This document shows, in pieces, positions 1 through 8,470 of a stretch of 64,000 nt of DNA. The stretch is from contig NZ_KQ033912.1 in NCBI RefSeq assembly GCF_000969835.1, positions 1,353,961 through 1,417,960 on the forward strand, read 5' to 3'. Within the stretch, counting starts at the first letter, position 1; every line of letters starts with the position of its first letter. The notes under the pieces are model-generated. The model was not told where the DNA came from, did not search any database, and saw only the letters and a list, made by a program, of their open reading frames with translations. This stretch comes from Parabacteroides goldsteinii DSM 19448 = WAL 12034 (GTDB lineage: Bacteria; Bacteroidota; Bacteroidia; Bacteroidales; Tannerellaceae). The translations under genes and the position numbers were made by a program.

Positions 1-60
1 AATTGCAATATTGTTGTTGCTGACTGGGGTACAGTTATCACGCATGTTACAATTGGTTAA
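1..60 (+). CDS. C-terminal end of a FimB/Mfa2-like lipoprotein (partial)
   Basis: Frame 1 is open from the window edge and stops with TAA at 58-60. Its 19 codons match the last residues of the complete protein at 843-1781 almost exactly (both contain DWGTVI and end HVTIG). It is therefore the 3' end of a paralogous gene whose body lies upstream of the window. The alignment continues downstream without gaps, which shows that the gene and its 3' flank were duplicated together. Function is inferred only from the paralogue. Confidence 0.7.
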   Translation, partial: NCNIVVADWGTVITHVTIG

Positions 61-91
61 AATTTGACCCTCAATTTTTTATATGCATAAA

Positions 92-131
92 GGCGTACAT
101 CCGGATTGTTCCGCGTGTGCGCCGCTTTTTT
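92..131 (+). terminator. Rho-independent terminator of the partial gene
   Basis: Arm GGCGTACA (92-99) pairs with TGTGCGCC (116-123) with one G-U pair, followed by a T-run starting at 126. The second copy at 1813 has a fully paired stem, so the change is compensatory in the sense that pairing is kept. Confidence 0.7.
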
Positions 132-327
132 TCATATATGCGATTCTCCGTGATAGCTTTACCACCCCTTGTGAGAGTAATACATATGTTAATTTTTACA
201 ACATTAGCATTGATTTACCACACTTACATCAACAACAGCGGTAAATATATCACACATGACAGATTTACCATCCTTCTTAAAATAACCAATCCATATCATT
301 CAATCCATCCCCACCAAAAGAAGAGAT

Positions 328-427
328 ATTAGAAATAATTGAGCTATCAGTTTATAGCGACGGGAGTAACCAATTCCCCTCTTGAGAGGGGAGACAGGTA
401 CAACCAGTCACTATAAATAGCTCAATT
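328..427. repeat. Dispersed palindromic repeat element
   Basis: The 20 bases at 328-347 recur exactly, inverted, at 49511-49530. Here the left arm (about 338-361) and right arm (about 406-427) form an imperfect inverted repeat around a smaller hairpin, CCCCTC-TTGA-GAGGGG (377-392). The 49.5 kb copy is a short form with only the simple hairpin. This looks like a small non-coding interspersed element of the genome; no transposase is attached. Confidence 0.5.
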
Positions 428-707
428 CTGATAAGAATAGAAATATCCCCAAAAAAACAGATATACACATTATTATATAGAAAAACCAACAACGCCATCG
501 CCAAATCAACAAATCCCCGCCCCACACAGGTTGTATTCCTATCATATAACATGTATTCATATCACGCCATCCAATATATTTTAATCTGATACATTTTCAT
601 TTTAAGAGTATAAAATGATGCTTTTACCACCTTTTGAGAGTTTTACACCACTCAATGTGATACTTTCAGCAACTTCCTTGATCGTTTTAACTTTTATTGT
701 CAATACA

Positions 708-742
708 TTTGATAATCATACCGTTTTTTGTATCTATATTTG
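708..742 (+). promoter_or_regulatory. Bacteroidetes-type promoter of the 843 lipoprotein gene
   Basis: TATATTTG at 735-742 fits the -7 consensus TAnnTTTG; TTTG at 708-711 could be the -33 box, although the 23 bp spacing is a little long. It implies a leader of roughly 90 bases. Confidence 0.45.
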
Positions 743-842
743 CAATGTCAACGAGAGACAAAAGGTTTTGATGAGGGTCTTAACCGGATAGAAAATCTCT
801 CGGACAGTATAGGGTAATTTAAGCATATAAAAAATTAAGGTC

Positions 843-1781
843 ATGAAAAAGGGTAGAATTTTCACAAATTGTTTGTTTATTGTTTGCACACTGATGGCAG
901 CAATTTCTTTCACTAGTTGTTCCGCTGATAGCGATTCTTCTTACTCAGGTATTGATGAAAGCGTAATCGAAAACGCTGATTCTCAGACCGAGGCTCCTTT
1001 CTCTGTTGTACTGAAAGCTTATTCCGATAACAAAGATATTACTGTTAAGGGTGACGTAGACCAGACTACTCTGTTCGTTTTTGATCAGAATGGTGACTAC
1101 TACACACAAGTGTCTCTTGACAAAACTTATTTGCTACAGGCAAAACCGGTTGAGATCAGCTGTCCGGGTTCAAAACAGATCACAGTTGTTGCATGGGCAG
1201 GTCTTTCTTCCGATAGCGAAAATATCAGCGCCATGAGCAAAGCGAATATTATTTCTGATTTGCAGGTTAGCCTGAAGCAGAATAACGGCGTTGCAGCCGC
1301 TTTACCGGGAGATTTATTCTACGGACAGATTACTTTAAAGAACACTGCTACCAAGGCTGGTGTTGAAACTCTAAAAATCGAACGTAAAGTTTCTTCTATT
1401 TCCCTGATTACAAAAGGCGTTATTAAAATGCTTGATTCCAGAGAAGGTAATTTTTATTACAAAGTAAAGAAAACAAAAGCTTCTTTTGATCACAACGGTG
1501 AATTGACAGGCGAAGAAATTGAATATATCATCCCTGCAACCATGGACGCAAAAGGTAACGTTGTTGCTGACAACACAGCTATTTTACCGGCTTCCGACGT
1601 GACTATAGAGCTTTATAAAGATGATAACATGATCCTTTCTTCAAAAAATGTCGAAAATTCGGAGAAAGTGTCTGTAAACGAAGGAGAACAGTCAGAAATC
1701 ACTTTTGACCTCTCAAAAAACAATTGCAATATTGTTGTAACAGACTGGGGTACAGTTATTCAACATGTTACAATTGGTTAA
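843..1781 (+). CDS. FimB/Mfa2-like fimbrial anchor or tip lipoprotein
   Basis: A 312-residue protein with a lipoprotein signal peptide: basic start MKKGR, a hydrophobic core and the lipobox FTSC near residue 26, so it should be attached to the outer membrane. The rest is beta-rich and matches the style of the Bacteroidales FimB/Mfa2 family (VFDQNGDYY near residue 80, then a VVAWAG segment). Family members are minor fimbrial subunits that anchor or cap major fimbriae. The preceding gene is a paralogue, and its own terminator and 3' flank are duplicated too. There is no visible major fimbrillin in the window. The family call rests on motif resemblance only; a generic fimbrillin-like surface lipoprotein is the alternative. 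Confidence 0.65.
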   Translation: MKKGRIFTNCLFIVCTLMAAISFTSCSADSDSSYSGIDESVIENADSQTEAPFSVVLKAYSDNKDITVKGDVDQTTLFVFDQNGDYYTQVSLDKTYLLQAKPVEISCPGSKQITVVAWAGLSSDSENISAMSKANIISDLQVSLKQNNGVAAALPGDLFYGQITLKNTATKAGVETLKIERKVSSISLITKGVIKMLDSREGNFYYKVKKTKASFDHNGELTGEEIEYIIPATMDAKGNVVADNTAILPASDVTIELYKDDNMILSSKNVENSEKVSVNEGEQSEITFDLSKNNCNIVVTDWGTVIQHVTIG

Positions 1782-1991
1782 AATTTGACCCTCAATTTTT
1801 TATATGCATAAGGGCGCACATTCGGATAGTTCCGCGTGTGCGCCGTTTTTTTTCATACATGCGATTCTCCGTGATAGCTTTACCGCCCTTTGTGATAGTA
1901 ACACACATGTTAATTTTTACAACAAAAGTATTGATTTACAAAGACTATATTCACAACATAGGCAAACAGATCACAATTGACATGTTTACCG
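1722..1991. repeat. Tandem duplication, copy 2 (matches 1-270)
   Basis: Gapless partner of 1-270 at an offset of 1721. It covers the last 20 codons of the 843 gene, the terminator and the downstream flank. A frame of about 70 codons is open in both copies, but the differences within it are mostly amino-acid changing, so it is not treated as a gene. Confidence 0.85.
1813..1853 (+). terminator. Rho-independent terminator of the 843 gene
   Basis: GGCGCACA (1813-1820) pairs perfectly with TGTGCGCC (1837-1844), followed by a run of eight T from 1846. Confidence 0.8.
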
Positions 1992-2078
1992 CCCACACAA
2001 TAAATCAAAGCAAAGATTGACAGGTACGCCTCTCACGTATGATAGAAATACACATGCTACAAATACAACTAAACATAG

Positions 2079-2248
2079 TACATTTGTAGACACAATACAA
2101 TTTGTGAAATTTTACCCTATACTCTGCTTGTGTGAACCCTTAATTCCGCAAGCAAACCTTAATTAATATAACCGTGAGGTTACATAATTAATAAGCCCGC
2201 ATTCTCAAGTTGTTTATAAACGACAATCTGAGAATGCGGGCTTTTTTT
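2079..2248 (+). ncRNA. Candidate intergenic small RNA
   Basis: A -7-like box TACATTTG (2079-2086) is followed by about 150 non-coding bases with three successive hairpins. TGCTTG (2125-2130) pairs with CAAGCA (2149-2154). AACC-GTGA-GGTT (2170-2181) has a GNRA-type loop extended by TTAATTAAT-like arms. The 13 bp terminator stem 2195-2207/2229-2241 is followed by seven T. No open frame of note lies inside, and the terminator separates it from the sigma-54 promoter of the next operon. No known RNA family was recognised, and a clear -33 box is missing. Confidence 0.4.
2195..2248 (+). terminator. Strong Rho-independent terminator
   Basis: GCCCGCATTCTCA (2195-2207) pairs perfectly with 2229-2241, followed by TTTTTTT. 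It isolates the ABC operon downstream from upstream transcription. Confidence 0.85.
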
Positions 2249-2260
2249 ATTCCGGTTTAT

Positions 2261-2286
2261 GGACAAATTTGTCCGTATTCGGACAC
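2261..2286. promoter_or_regulatory. Candidate upstream activator site of efflux system 1
   Basis: GGACAAATTTGTCC (2261-2274) is a perfect 14 bp palindrome, followed by the half-site GGACAC at 2281-2286. It lies about 57-70 bases upstream of a sigma-54-type promoter, the normal position for an NtrC-family activator, and the operon encodes one. Binding is inferred. Confidence 0.5.
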
Positions 2287-2328
2287 CCTCCCCATAAAGC
2301 GAACACTCATTTTCAACACAATAGGGTT

Positions 2329-2345
2329 TTGGCATATACATTGTT
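2329..2345 (+). promoter_or_regulatory. Sigma-54 (RpoN) promoter of efflux system 1
   Basis: TTGGCATATACATTGTT has TGGCAT at the -24 position and TTGTT at -12, with the standard spacing. The predicted start is near 2356, 19 bases before the ATPase start. The same TGGCAY-N5-TTGT pattern precedes 41429 and 52832. The -12 box has TTGT rather than the classical TTGC. Confidence 0.6.
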
Positions 2346-2374
2346 ACTATAGAGACAGATAAACTGAGGATAAT

Positions 2375-3043
2375 ATGGAAATAATCAAACTGGAAGGTAT
2401 AACAAAAGTATACCGCACAACGGAAGTAGAGACCACAGCACTTGAAAATGTAAATCTCACAGTCAGAAAAGGTGAGTTTCTTTCTATTATGGGGCCATCG
2501 GGATGCGGAAAGAGTACCCTGCTCAATCTAATGGGATTGCTGGATCTGCCGGATCAGGGAAAAATCCTGATCAACGAGACGGAAACCACACAGATGAAAG
2601 ACGGAGAAATGGCTGAGTTCAGGAACAAAATGCTGGGATTCGTTTTTCAGAGTTTTCACCTGATCAATTCACTGAATGTACTGGATAACGTAGAACTGCC
2701 CCTGCTCTACCGTAATTCAACAGCTAAAAGCCGACGGGAAGCTGCTGAAAAAGTATTGGAGAAGGTAGGACTATCACACCGGATGAGACATTTACCTACA
2801 CAGTTATCGGGTGGACAATGCCAGCGTGTAGCTTTGGCACGGGCCATTGTCGGGAATCCGCAGATCATTCTGGCGGATGAACCAACCGGAAACCTGGATA
2901 GTAAAATGGGGTCGGAGATTATGGAACTTCTGTTTCAGTTGAATGAGGATGGTACCACCATAGTAATGGTCACGCATGACGAGCATATTGCCGAGTCAAC
3001 GCAACGCATTGTCCGTTTTTTCGATGGAAGACGAGTTGAATAA
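2375..3043 (+). CDS. ABC transporter ATP-binding protein, MacB/LolD type
   Basis: A 222-residue ATPase of the MacB/LolD/FtsE group, which drives MacB-type (type VII) permeases instead of ordinary substrate pores. Visible motifs are the Walker A GPSGCGKST near residue 40, a Q-loop (VFQSF), the signature LSGGQ near residue 144, Walker B IILADE followed by PTGNLD, and the switch histidine in MVTHD. The length is normal for a stand-alone subunit. It is followed 18 bases later by a permease gene and should form one operon with both permeases. Expression is probably from the sigma-54 promoter at 2329. The substrate is unknown. Confidence 0.92.
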   Translation: MEIIKLEGITKVYRTTEVETTALENVNLTVRKGEFLSIMGPSGCGKSTLLNLMGLLDLPDQGKILINETETTQMKDGEMAEFRNKMLGFVFQSFHLINSLNVLDNVELPLLYRNSTAKSRREAAEKVLEKVGLSHRMRHLPTQLSGGQCQRVALARAIVGNPQIILADEPTGNLDSKMGSEIMELLFQLNEDGTTIVMVTHDEHIAESTQRIVRFFDGRRVE

Positions 3044-3825
3044 TTTTATAAAGGAACCACTATGTACAGGATATATTTCAAACAGGCGCTGCTGATGCTG
3101 AAACAAAACAAGTTTATCAGCGCCATCGCAATTATAGGAACGGCACTGGCAATCATGATGATCATGACAATCATCGTGGCCGATGAAATAAAAGGTATCA
3201 GCGCCCAACCGGAAATAAACAGGGAGCGAACCTTACATATCAACTACCAGGTAAAAAAAGACACGACAAAAAACAGCTGGCAATCGGGCAGTCTATCGTA
3301 TGATATCGTAAAAGATTACCTGTACCCGTTGAAAACTCCCCGATATGTTTCGGCCGTTACATCAATACATCCCAAACGTCCGTCCACACTGGTCAGCCGG
3401 GAAGGATCCAGCGAGATTATAAGTGCAGACCAAAGGCTCACCGATGCCACTTACTGGAAAATATTTTCTTTTTCTTTTATAAAGGGACGTCCGTTCAACG
3501 AAGGGGAATTTAATTCCGGAATATCTGTCGCAGTCGTTTCTGAAACGCTGGCAAAAAAAGCATTCAAAGGAGAAACAGCACTCGGACAAACGATTCTGGT
3601 TAACTTCAAACCGTACCGGATCATAGGAATCGTGAAGGATGTATCGCCGGTATTCAAACGGGCTTACGGAGATCTATGGGTACCCTATTCATCCCTGAAA
3701 AAAGAATACCTATATTTCGATGTGGTTATAATGGCTGAAAAAACCAGCGATTTTGCGGCAATAACCGCAGAGGTGAGAAACATGGAGAAAAAATACAACA
3801 CAGAGAATGCTCCCTGGACGCTTTA

Positions 3826-3831
3826 TATGAA
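3826..3831 (+). repeat. Left target site duplication of the IS
   Basis: TATGAA here is repeated at 5302-5307, immediately outside the other IS end. Confidence 0.85.
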
Positions 3832-5301
3832 CAATAGTTCGTTAAAAATTCGCCACGCCTAAGCGGCTCTGGCAGTAAATAAAATGAGTTCTTTGAAAAG
3901 TTTGTCAATAACTTGCATGTCTGGGTTAATCCCGAACACGCAAATAAATCGTTCAAGCATATAAGCATTGTGTATGAAAGACTTGCAGGAGGATATGGAA
4001 TAGGTTATTCCGAGCCTCTTACATGCGGCTTTGGCCAAGTTGACAGCTGCAAGCGACGCATTGAAGTGAAAATCCAACTTTCTGAAGTCGGTTGACTGAC
4101 AGTTGGTGATTCCCGCATGCTGCTTGCCATCTCTAAAGCAAAATTCCAGCTGGAACCTGGTTCTGTAATAATCCAGAACCTCACGTCCATCCATCGAATC
4201 GTCTGTAGAGAAGTAAAGTTGCCACTTGTCTGTCCTTCCGTCCATCGGATACCAGACGGATAAGGAAACATACCTTTTGAGAGCTTTTGCATATACCCTC
4301 AATCCGTATAGTTTTCCCTTGTTCACCTCGTATTCCTTGCACCGGGTCAGATCCAGATTGGCAAAGTCAATCCTGCCGTCAAACCACTTGGGATGACCAC
4401 GTTTCCCTGTTTTCTTTTCCAATGTCGGATAGTACAGGATTACATCATTCCTAAAGCGGCTGATGACATGGAAATCGTTCTCACACATAGGCGTTATGAA
4501 AGTTTCCTTGGAAAAGAATGCGTCTGCAACCACCGTTCTGGATATGCTCTGTATCTTGTCTTTTTTGCTGATAAGATAGCTGCTGTACCAGTCAACGAGG
4601 TTTTTGCCCATATTATCCAAGGTCTTACAATCCGGCGTCTGAATGGAACCTAAAGTCATGCAATCATGGTTGTCGATGTCAATGACCCCGATGCCCAAGA
4701 TTTCCAATCCTCGCTTATAATCTCCTGCACAACCAGACCAGAAGTAACCTATCCAAGGTGTCTTCTTGCCTGATTTGGGGATATAGGAAGGATCGATGGC
4801 GATGGCTTTTCTTTTACCTGTGAGATGCTTGCTGATGATAGAATCATTGAACGCAAACCAGTCGAAAGTTTCATTCTCAAAAAGGCTACGGTATGTCTGT
4901 TCCGAAAAACGTCCATACCTGCCCAATTGGAGGAAGTTTATACGATCAGGGATAGCCATGAATAATTTCATTGCATCCATGAACGTTTTTTCAAAAGGTT
5001 TTTGTATATTCACGACTGATTTGAGAGCCGAGAGGCACTCAAATTGGTATTGCATAAGGAGTGTTTCTTTAGTCATAATCAGATGAGTGCAAGATTTCTA
5101 ATTTACTAAAAACCAATGAATTATGCAATACTTTTCACCTTTATTATCAGCAGGTTAGCACTCTTTTTTCAGCACATTTCTTCATGCTTAACCATTCGTT
5201 TTTGACAACATTTCAATGACCTCTTTAGTGTTTTCGAACCAGCTTTTGCCGGTTCTATTGTTTAACTTTTAATTTTTCGGTAAAAATTTACCGAAGTATT
5301 G
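3832..5301 (-). mobile_element. IS4-group insertion sequence, 1470 bp
   Basis: The ends are inverted: the left reads CAATAGTTCGTTAAA and the right, reversed, reads CAATACTTCGGTAAA, flanked by 6 bp TATGAA duplications. It carries a single transposase gene on the minus strand plus about 225 bases of non-coding DNA upstream of it, which includes the palindrome CGGTAAA-AT-TTTACCG at the right end. The transposase belongs to the YREK group (IS4, IS701, ISH3, IS1634). A 6 bp duplication fits IS1634-like elements better than classical IS4, but the exact name is not known to me. Confidence 0.9.
3859..5076 (-). CDS. DDE transposase of the IS4/YREK group
   Basis: A 405-residue transposase occupying most of the IS. 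The likely catalytic triad is D95 (IAIDPSYI), D185 (VVADAFF) and E311. The last lies in the signature Y304-x2-R307-x3-E311-x6-K318, a perfect fit to the YREK motif of IS4-related families. The length is typical and the gene appears intact, so the element may still move. It is transcribed against the interrupted permease gene and so does not drive its 3' half. Confidence 0.9.
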   Translation of the reverse strand: MTKETLLMQYQFECLSALKSVVNIQKPFEKTFMDAMKLFMAIPDRINFLQLGRYGRFSEQTYRSLFENETFDWFAFNDSIISKHLTGKRKAIAIDPSYIPKSGKKTPWIGYFWSGCAGDYKRGLEILGIGVIDIDNHDCMTLGSIQTPDCKTLDNMGKNLVDWYSSYLISKKDKIQSISRTVVADAFFSKETFITPMCENDFHVISRFRNDVILYYPTLEKKTGKRGHPKWFDGRIDFANLDLTRCKEYEVNKGKLYGLRVYAKALKRYVSLSVWYPMDGRTDKWQLYFSTDDSMDGREVLDYYRTRFQLEFCFRDGKQHAGITNCQSTDFRKLDFHFNASLAAVNLAKAACKRLGITYSISSCKSFIHNAYMLERFICVFGINPDMQVIDKLFKELILFTARAA

Positions 5302-5307
5302 TATGAA
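5302..5307 (+). repeat. Right target site duplication of the IS
   Basis: TATGAA, a direct copy of 3826-3831. It also supplies an in-frame ATG (5303) for the 3' fragment of the permease gene. Confidence 0.85.
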
Positions 5308-5805
5308 AGGACCGTTGAACAATCAATTCTATCAGAAAGACATCCGGGGAAACAGCGTCGAGGATATTACGAAATCGATCACCATCCAGAACAGGAAAAT
5401 GATCTTCATCCTGCTGATACTTTTGCTGATACCGGCAATCAACCTCTCAGGACTAAGCCTTTCGCGCATGAAAAAACGAACGGAAGAAATCGGGATACGG
5501 AAAGCGTTCGGTGCAAAAAGATACACGATCCTGATACAGGTGCTTTTTGAAAACCTGATTACTTCGCTGATCGGTGGGGTGATCGGTCTGATCCTGTCGT
5601 ACGTTATAGTATTCCGGATGCGGGACTGGCTGCTTGATATTCCGTCCGGCAGTACAATACCGGTCAATACGCTGATTTCCATTCCGGTCCTGCTGGCGGT
5701 ATTTGCCGTCTGCCTGGTCATCAACCTGCTTTCTGCAGGAATACCGGCCTACCGGGCTTCACGGATGAAGATTATTAATTCACTCAATCAAAATGATAAC
5801 TGATT

Positions 5806-7077
5806 ATGATACGCCACATATTTAAAATCATCTGGAACGAACGTAAAACGAATGCGTGGATCACCCTGGAGTATGTACTTGTATTCTGCGTACTCTGGTT
5901 TTGCGTCGATTATCTTTTCTATATGGGAAAATGCTATTTTGAACCGAATGGTTTCGACATAGAACATACCTATCAGATCAATATGCAGAGAAAGCCGGCA
6001 GACAGTGCCGCATTTCCGACAGAAGACGGGCCGACGGAAGAGACGGACAAACAAGCGCTGGCTATGACTTTTCTGAATCGTGTAAACAACTATCCGGGAG
6101 TGGAAAGTGTGAGTTTTTCGAAATGGGGCGCTCCTTTTGCCTGGTCGAATTATATGAGCAGTTATTATATTAATGAAGACACAGCCAACATGGTAACCCT
6201 ACGGATGAGATGGGTCAGCGACAGTTTCTTCGATGTGTTCAAAATAAAAAATACAGTCAAAGAACACAGCGATTGGGGAATACCGGGAACAAGAATGATC
6301 GTGATCACCCCCAGCCGGAACGGGGAGTTCGGTTCTTCGGAATATGCTGTACCGCTATCCGACGTAAAACAATTAACCGCTACCCATGACAAGGCGGTCT
6401 ACACTATTATCGGAACTGCCGATAAGATGAAAGACAGTTACTTCGATTCTTTTTACAGCAATATGATACAACCGCTGGATAAAAAAGAATATGATCTGGC
6501 GAATATGCAGATATATATCCGTGTGAGTCCGGGAGTCGACAATGATTTTGCGGAACGGTTTACCCGGGAAATGCGTGACCAACTGATGCTGGGGCCTTAT
6601 TTTCTGGCTTCCGTCTTTTCATCGACGAAAAATGCAAGAGAAATGAACTGGCCGACAGGCGACCTGAACGGGATATATGCCATCACCACTTTTCTGATCC
6701 TGAATATATTCCTGGGGATTATCGGGACATTCTGGTACCGGACGCAGACACGCCGGAGCGAAGTCGGTCTGCGGCTGGCACTCGGGGCAACCCGGCAGGG
6801 AGTAAAACAGATGATTTTCGGGGAGACATTACTGATATTATTTATCGCCAGTATGGTAGGTGTAAATATCTGCCTTAACATCAACCAGACGGAGTTACTG
6901 GAATTGCTGGACATCCCTATCTCCAACAGAATGGAGGCAGGCATAGGAATGGAACAGGAGTTTATCAACTATGTATTGACTTTCGGTCTGTTGGCAACGA
7001 TATCCCTGATAGCCGTATGGTACCCGGCCCGACAAGCCGCAAAGATTCCTCCGGCAGAGGCCCTACGGGATGAATAA
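5806..7077 (+). CDS. FtsX/MacB-type ABC transporter permease
   Basis: A 423-residue permease with the four-helix MacB layout: one N-terminal membrane segment (about residues 20-40), a long periplasmic domain (about 45-285), then three C-terminal segments. The FtsX-type coupling motif VGLRLALGATR follows the second helix, and the protein ends PAEALRDE as is usual in the family. It starts 2 bases after the IS-split permease and pairs with the ATPase at 2375. In MacB-type systems two permease copies and two ATPases form the complex. Because the partner permease is broken, this one may work as a homodimer or not at all. The substrate is unknown. Confidence 0.88.
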   Translation: MIRHIFKIIWNERKTNAWITLEYVLVFCVLWFCVDYLFYMGKCYFEPNGFDIEHTYQINMQRKPADSAAFPTEDGPTEETDKQALAMTFLNRVNNYPGVESVSFSKWGAPFAWSNYMSSYYINEDTANMVTLRMRWVSDSFFDVFKIKNTVKEHSDWGIPGTRMIVITPSRNGEFGSSEYAVPLSDVKQLTATHDKAVYTIIGTADKMKDSYFDSFYSNMIQPLDKKEYDLANMQIYIRVSPGVDNDFAERFTREMRDQLMLGPYFLASVFSSTKNAREMNWPTGDLNGIYAITTFLILNIFLGIIGTFWYRTQTRRSEVGLRLALGATRQGVKQMIFGETLLILFIASMVGVNICLNINQTELLELLDIPISNRMEAGIGMEQEFINYVLTFGLLATISLIAVWYPARQAAKIPPAEALRDE

Positions 7078-7083
7078 AATTTG

Positions 7084-7091
7084 TAACTTTG
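7084..7091 (+). promoter_or_regulatory. Possible promoter -7 box of the regulator/kinase pair
   Basis: TAACTTTG fits TAnnTTTG and lies 17 bases before the start of the response regulator gene. No -33 box is evident, so the pair may instead be read from the operon promoter. Confidence 0.35.
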
Positions 7092-7108
7092 ATAAATAAT
7101 AAACGAAT

Positions 7109-8470
7109 ATGATACTTATCTGCGACGATGATACAACGGTACGGACTTCGCTTACCCTGGTCCTGAAACGGGCCGGATATGAGGTGGCTACGGCAGCAAA
7201 CCAGCAGGAGGCCATTGATTTCGTGCGCCATACCTGTCCGCAATTGATCTTGATGGATATGAATTATAGCAACACAACGACCGGGGAAGAAGGACTGGAA
7301 CTGCTTGCCAAAGTACGGGTATTTTGCCCGGCAGTCCCGGTTATCCTGATCACGGCCTGGGGTTCCATCAACCTCGCTGTCCAGGGCATACGTGCCGGTG
7401 CTTTCGATTTTATCACGAAACCGTGGAACAACCTGGCTTTGCTGAAAACAATAGAAACAGCCATACAACTCAGGGACAGCGAAGAAAAAAATCCGGACCC
7501 GAAAAACGGGAAAACGGAAAGAACGGACCGTTTTGACAAGATCATCGGCAGATCTCCCCTTCTGCAACAGGTTTTAAATACAATCTCACGCATCAGCCAG
7601 ACGAATGCCCCTGTGCTGATCACCGGCGAAAGCGGCACAGGTAAGGAACTGATAGCCGAAGCAATCCACGAAAACAGCGGCCGGCAAGGCAAACCGTTTA
7701 TCAAAGTCAATCTGGGAGGCATTTCTCAGTCGCTGTTCGAAAGTGAAATGTTCGGTCATAAACAGGGAGCTTTCACCGATGCCCGCCACGACCGGACCGG
7801 ACGGTTCGAGCTGGCGGACAAAGGGACGATCTTTCTGGATGAGATCGGGGAACTGGATCTGGTTTGCCAGGTAAAACTATTGAAAGTTTTACAGGACCAG
7901 ACCTTCGAACCGCTGGGCGAGAGCAAGCCCAGGCAGGTGGATACCCGTATCATCTGTGCGACAAACAAGAATCTCCCGGAGATGGTGGCGCAAGGTACAT
8001 TCCGCGAAGACCTGTTCTACCGGATCAACCTGATCACCATACAGATGCCAGCTTTACGCGAACGTCCCGAAGACATTCCCCTGTTGGTTGAATATTTTGC
8101 CCGCAAACAGGCTGAACAAAACAATCTGCCTGAAGCGGAAATATCGCAGGAAGCATTCGGATATCTGAAAAAACTGCCTTTCCACGGAAATATCCGCGAG
8201 CTGAAAAACCTGGTGGAACGAACAATTCTTATCTCAGGAAAGGATGTCATCACAGATATTGATTTCAAACAGCAATATATTGAAGTTCCTGCCAGCCAAC
8301 CTGCCGGCGGGAATACAATCCTCTCCCTGGAAATGGTGGAAAGGAACATGATACAAAAAGCGGTCGAATTGTATGGTTGCAATCATTCCAGGATAGCTGC
8401 GGCATTGGGACTGAGCAGACAGACTTTATACCGCCGCCTCGAAAAATACGACATTAAACTTCCCGAATGA
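7109..8470 (+). CDS. NtrC-family sigma-54-dependent response regulator
   Basis: A 453-residue activator with three domains. The N-terminal receiver has acidic pocket DDD near residues 5-7, phospho-acceptor D50 in LMDMN and the conserved lysine in TKPW. The central AAA+ domain has Walker A GESGTGKE near residue 173, the sigma-54-contacting loop GAFTDA, and Walker B IFLDEIGEL. A Fis-type helix-turn-helix lies at the C-terminus (HSRIAAALGLSRQTLYRRL). Such proteins use ATP hydrolysis to open sigma-54 promoters. It overlaps the kinase gene by 4 bases and follows the permeases, and the likely target is the sigma-54 promoter at 2329 through the palindrome at 2261. Confidence 0.94.
   Translation: MILICDDDTTVRTSLTLVLKRAGYEVATAANQQEAIDFVRHTCPQLILMDMNYSNTTTGEEGLELLAKVRVFCPAVPVILITAWGSINLAVQGIRAGAFDFITKPWNNLALLKTIETAIQLRDSEEKNPDPKNGKTERTDRFDKIIGRSPLLQQVLNTISRISQTNAPVLITGESGTGKELIAEAIHENSGRQGKPFIKVNLGGISQSLFESEMFGHKQGAFTDARHDRTGRFELADKGTIFLDEIGELDLVCQVKLLKVLQDQTFEPLGESKPRQVDTRIICATNKNLPEMVAQGTFREDLFYRINLITIQMPALRERPEDIPLLVEYFARKQAEQNNLPEAEISQEAFGYLKKLPFHGNIRELKNLVERTILISGKDVITDIDFKQQYIEVPASQPAGGNTILSLEMVERNMIQKAVELYGCNHSRIAAALGLSRQTLYRRLEKYDIKLPE

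Larger units (their letters stand above)
1..270. repeat. Tandem duplication, copy 1 (matches 1722-1991)
   Basis: Bases 1-270 align without any insertion or deletion to 1722-1991, a constant offset of 1721. The match covers the gene 3' end, the terminator hairpin and about 140 bases beyond it. Substitutions are scattered, denser in the distal part. The offset is roughly one gene plus its leader, so the duplicated unit is probably one whole lipoprotein gene. Confidence 0.85.
132..842. other. AT-rich intergenic region with repeats, hairpins and a promoter
   Basis: No convincing gene lies here. It holds the tail of the duplicated block (to about 270), a dispersed palindromic element (328-427) and a promoter for the 843 gene. 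The short motif TTTACCNCC recurs (near 161, 213, 263 and 624, and again near 1876 and 1985), which could be a regulatory site of this lipoprotein cluster. In the presumed leader, CGAGAGA (752-758) can pair with TCTCTCG (796-802). Confidence 0.5.
3062..5803 (+). pseudogene. FtsX/MacB-type ABC permease interrupted by an IS
   Basis: Joining 3062-3831 to 5308-5803, which removes the IS and one copy of its target duplication, restores one open frame of 421 residues, nearly the same length as the next permease (423). The restored junction reads LYMKGPLNN. The N-terminal part has one membrane segment (about residues 19-39) and a MacB-like periplasmic domain. The C-terminal part has three membrane segments and the family motif GIRKAFGAKR after the second one. 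As it stands, the left piece ends inside the IS (stop at 3860-3862). The right piece has an ATG at 5303 and could be made as a 166-residue fragment with three membrane segments. No other lesion was seen, so the insertion looks recent. Confidence 0.9.

Noticed and set aside
117..332. 71-codon frame conserved in both copies of the duplication (other copy within 1724-2020)
   Set aside because: It starts inside the terminator hairpin, and the differences between copies are mainly amino-acid changing; its openness follows from a gapless duplication of AT-rich DNA.
352..552. 66-codon minus-strand frame in the first intergenic region
   Set aside because: It runs through the dispersed palindrome and has no family resemblance, promoter or compositional sign of coding.
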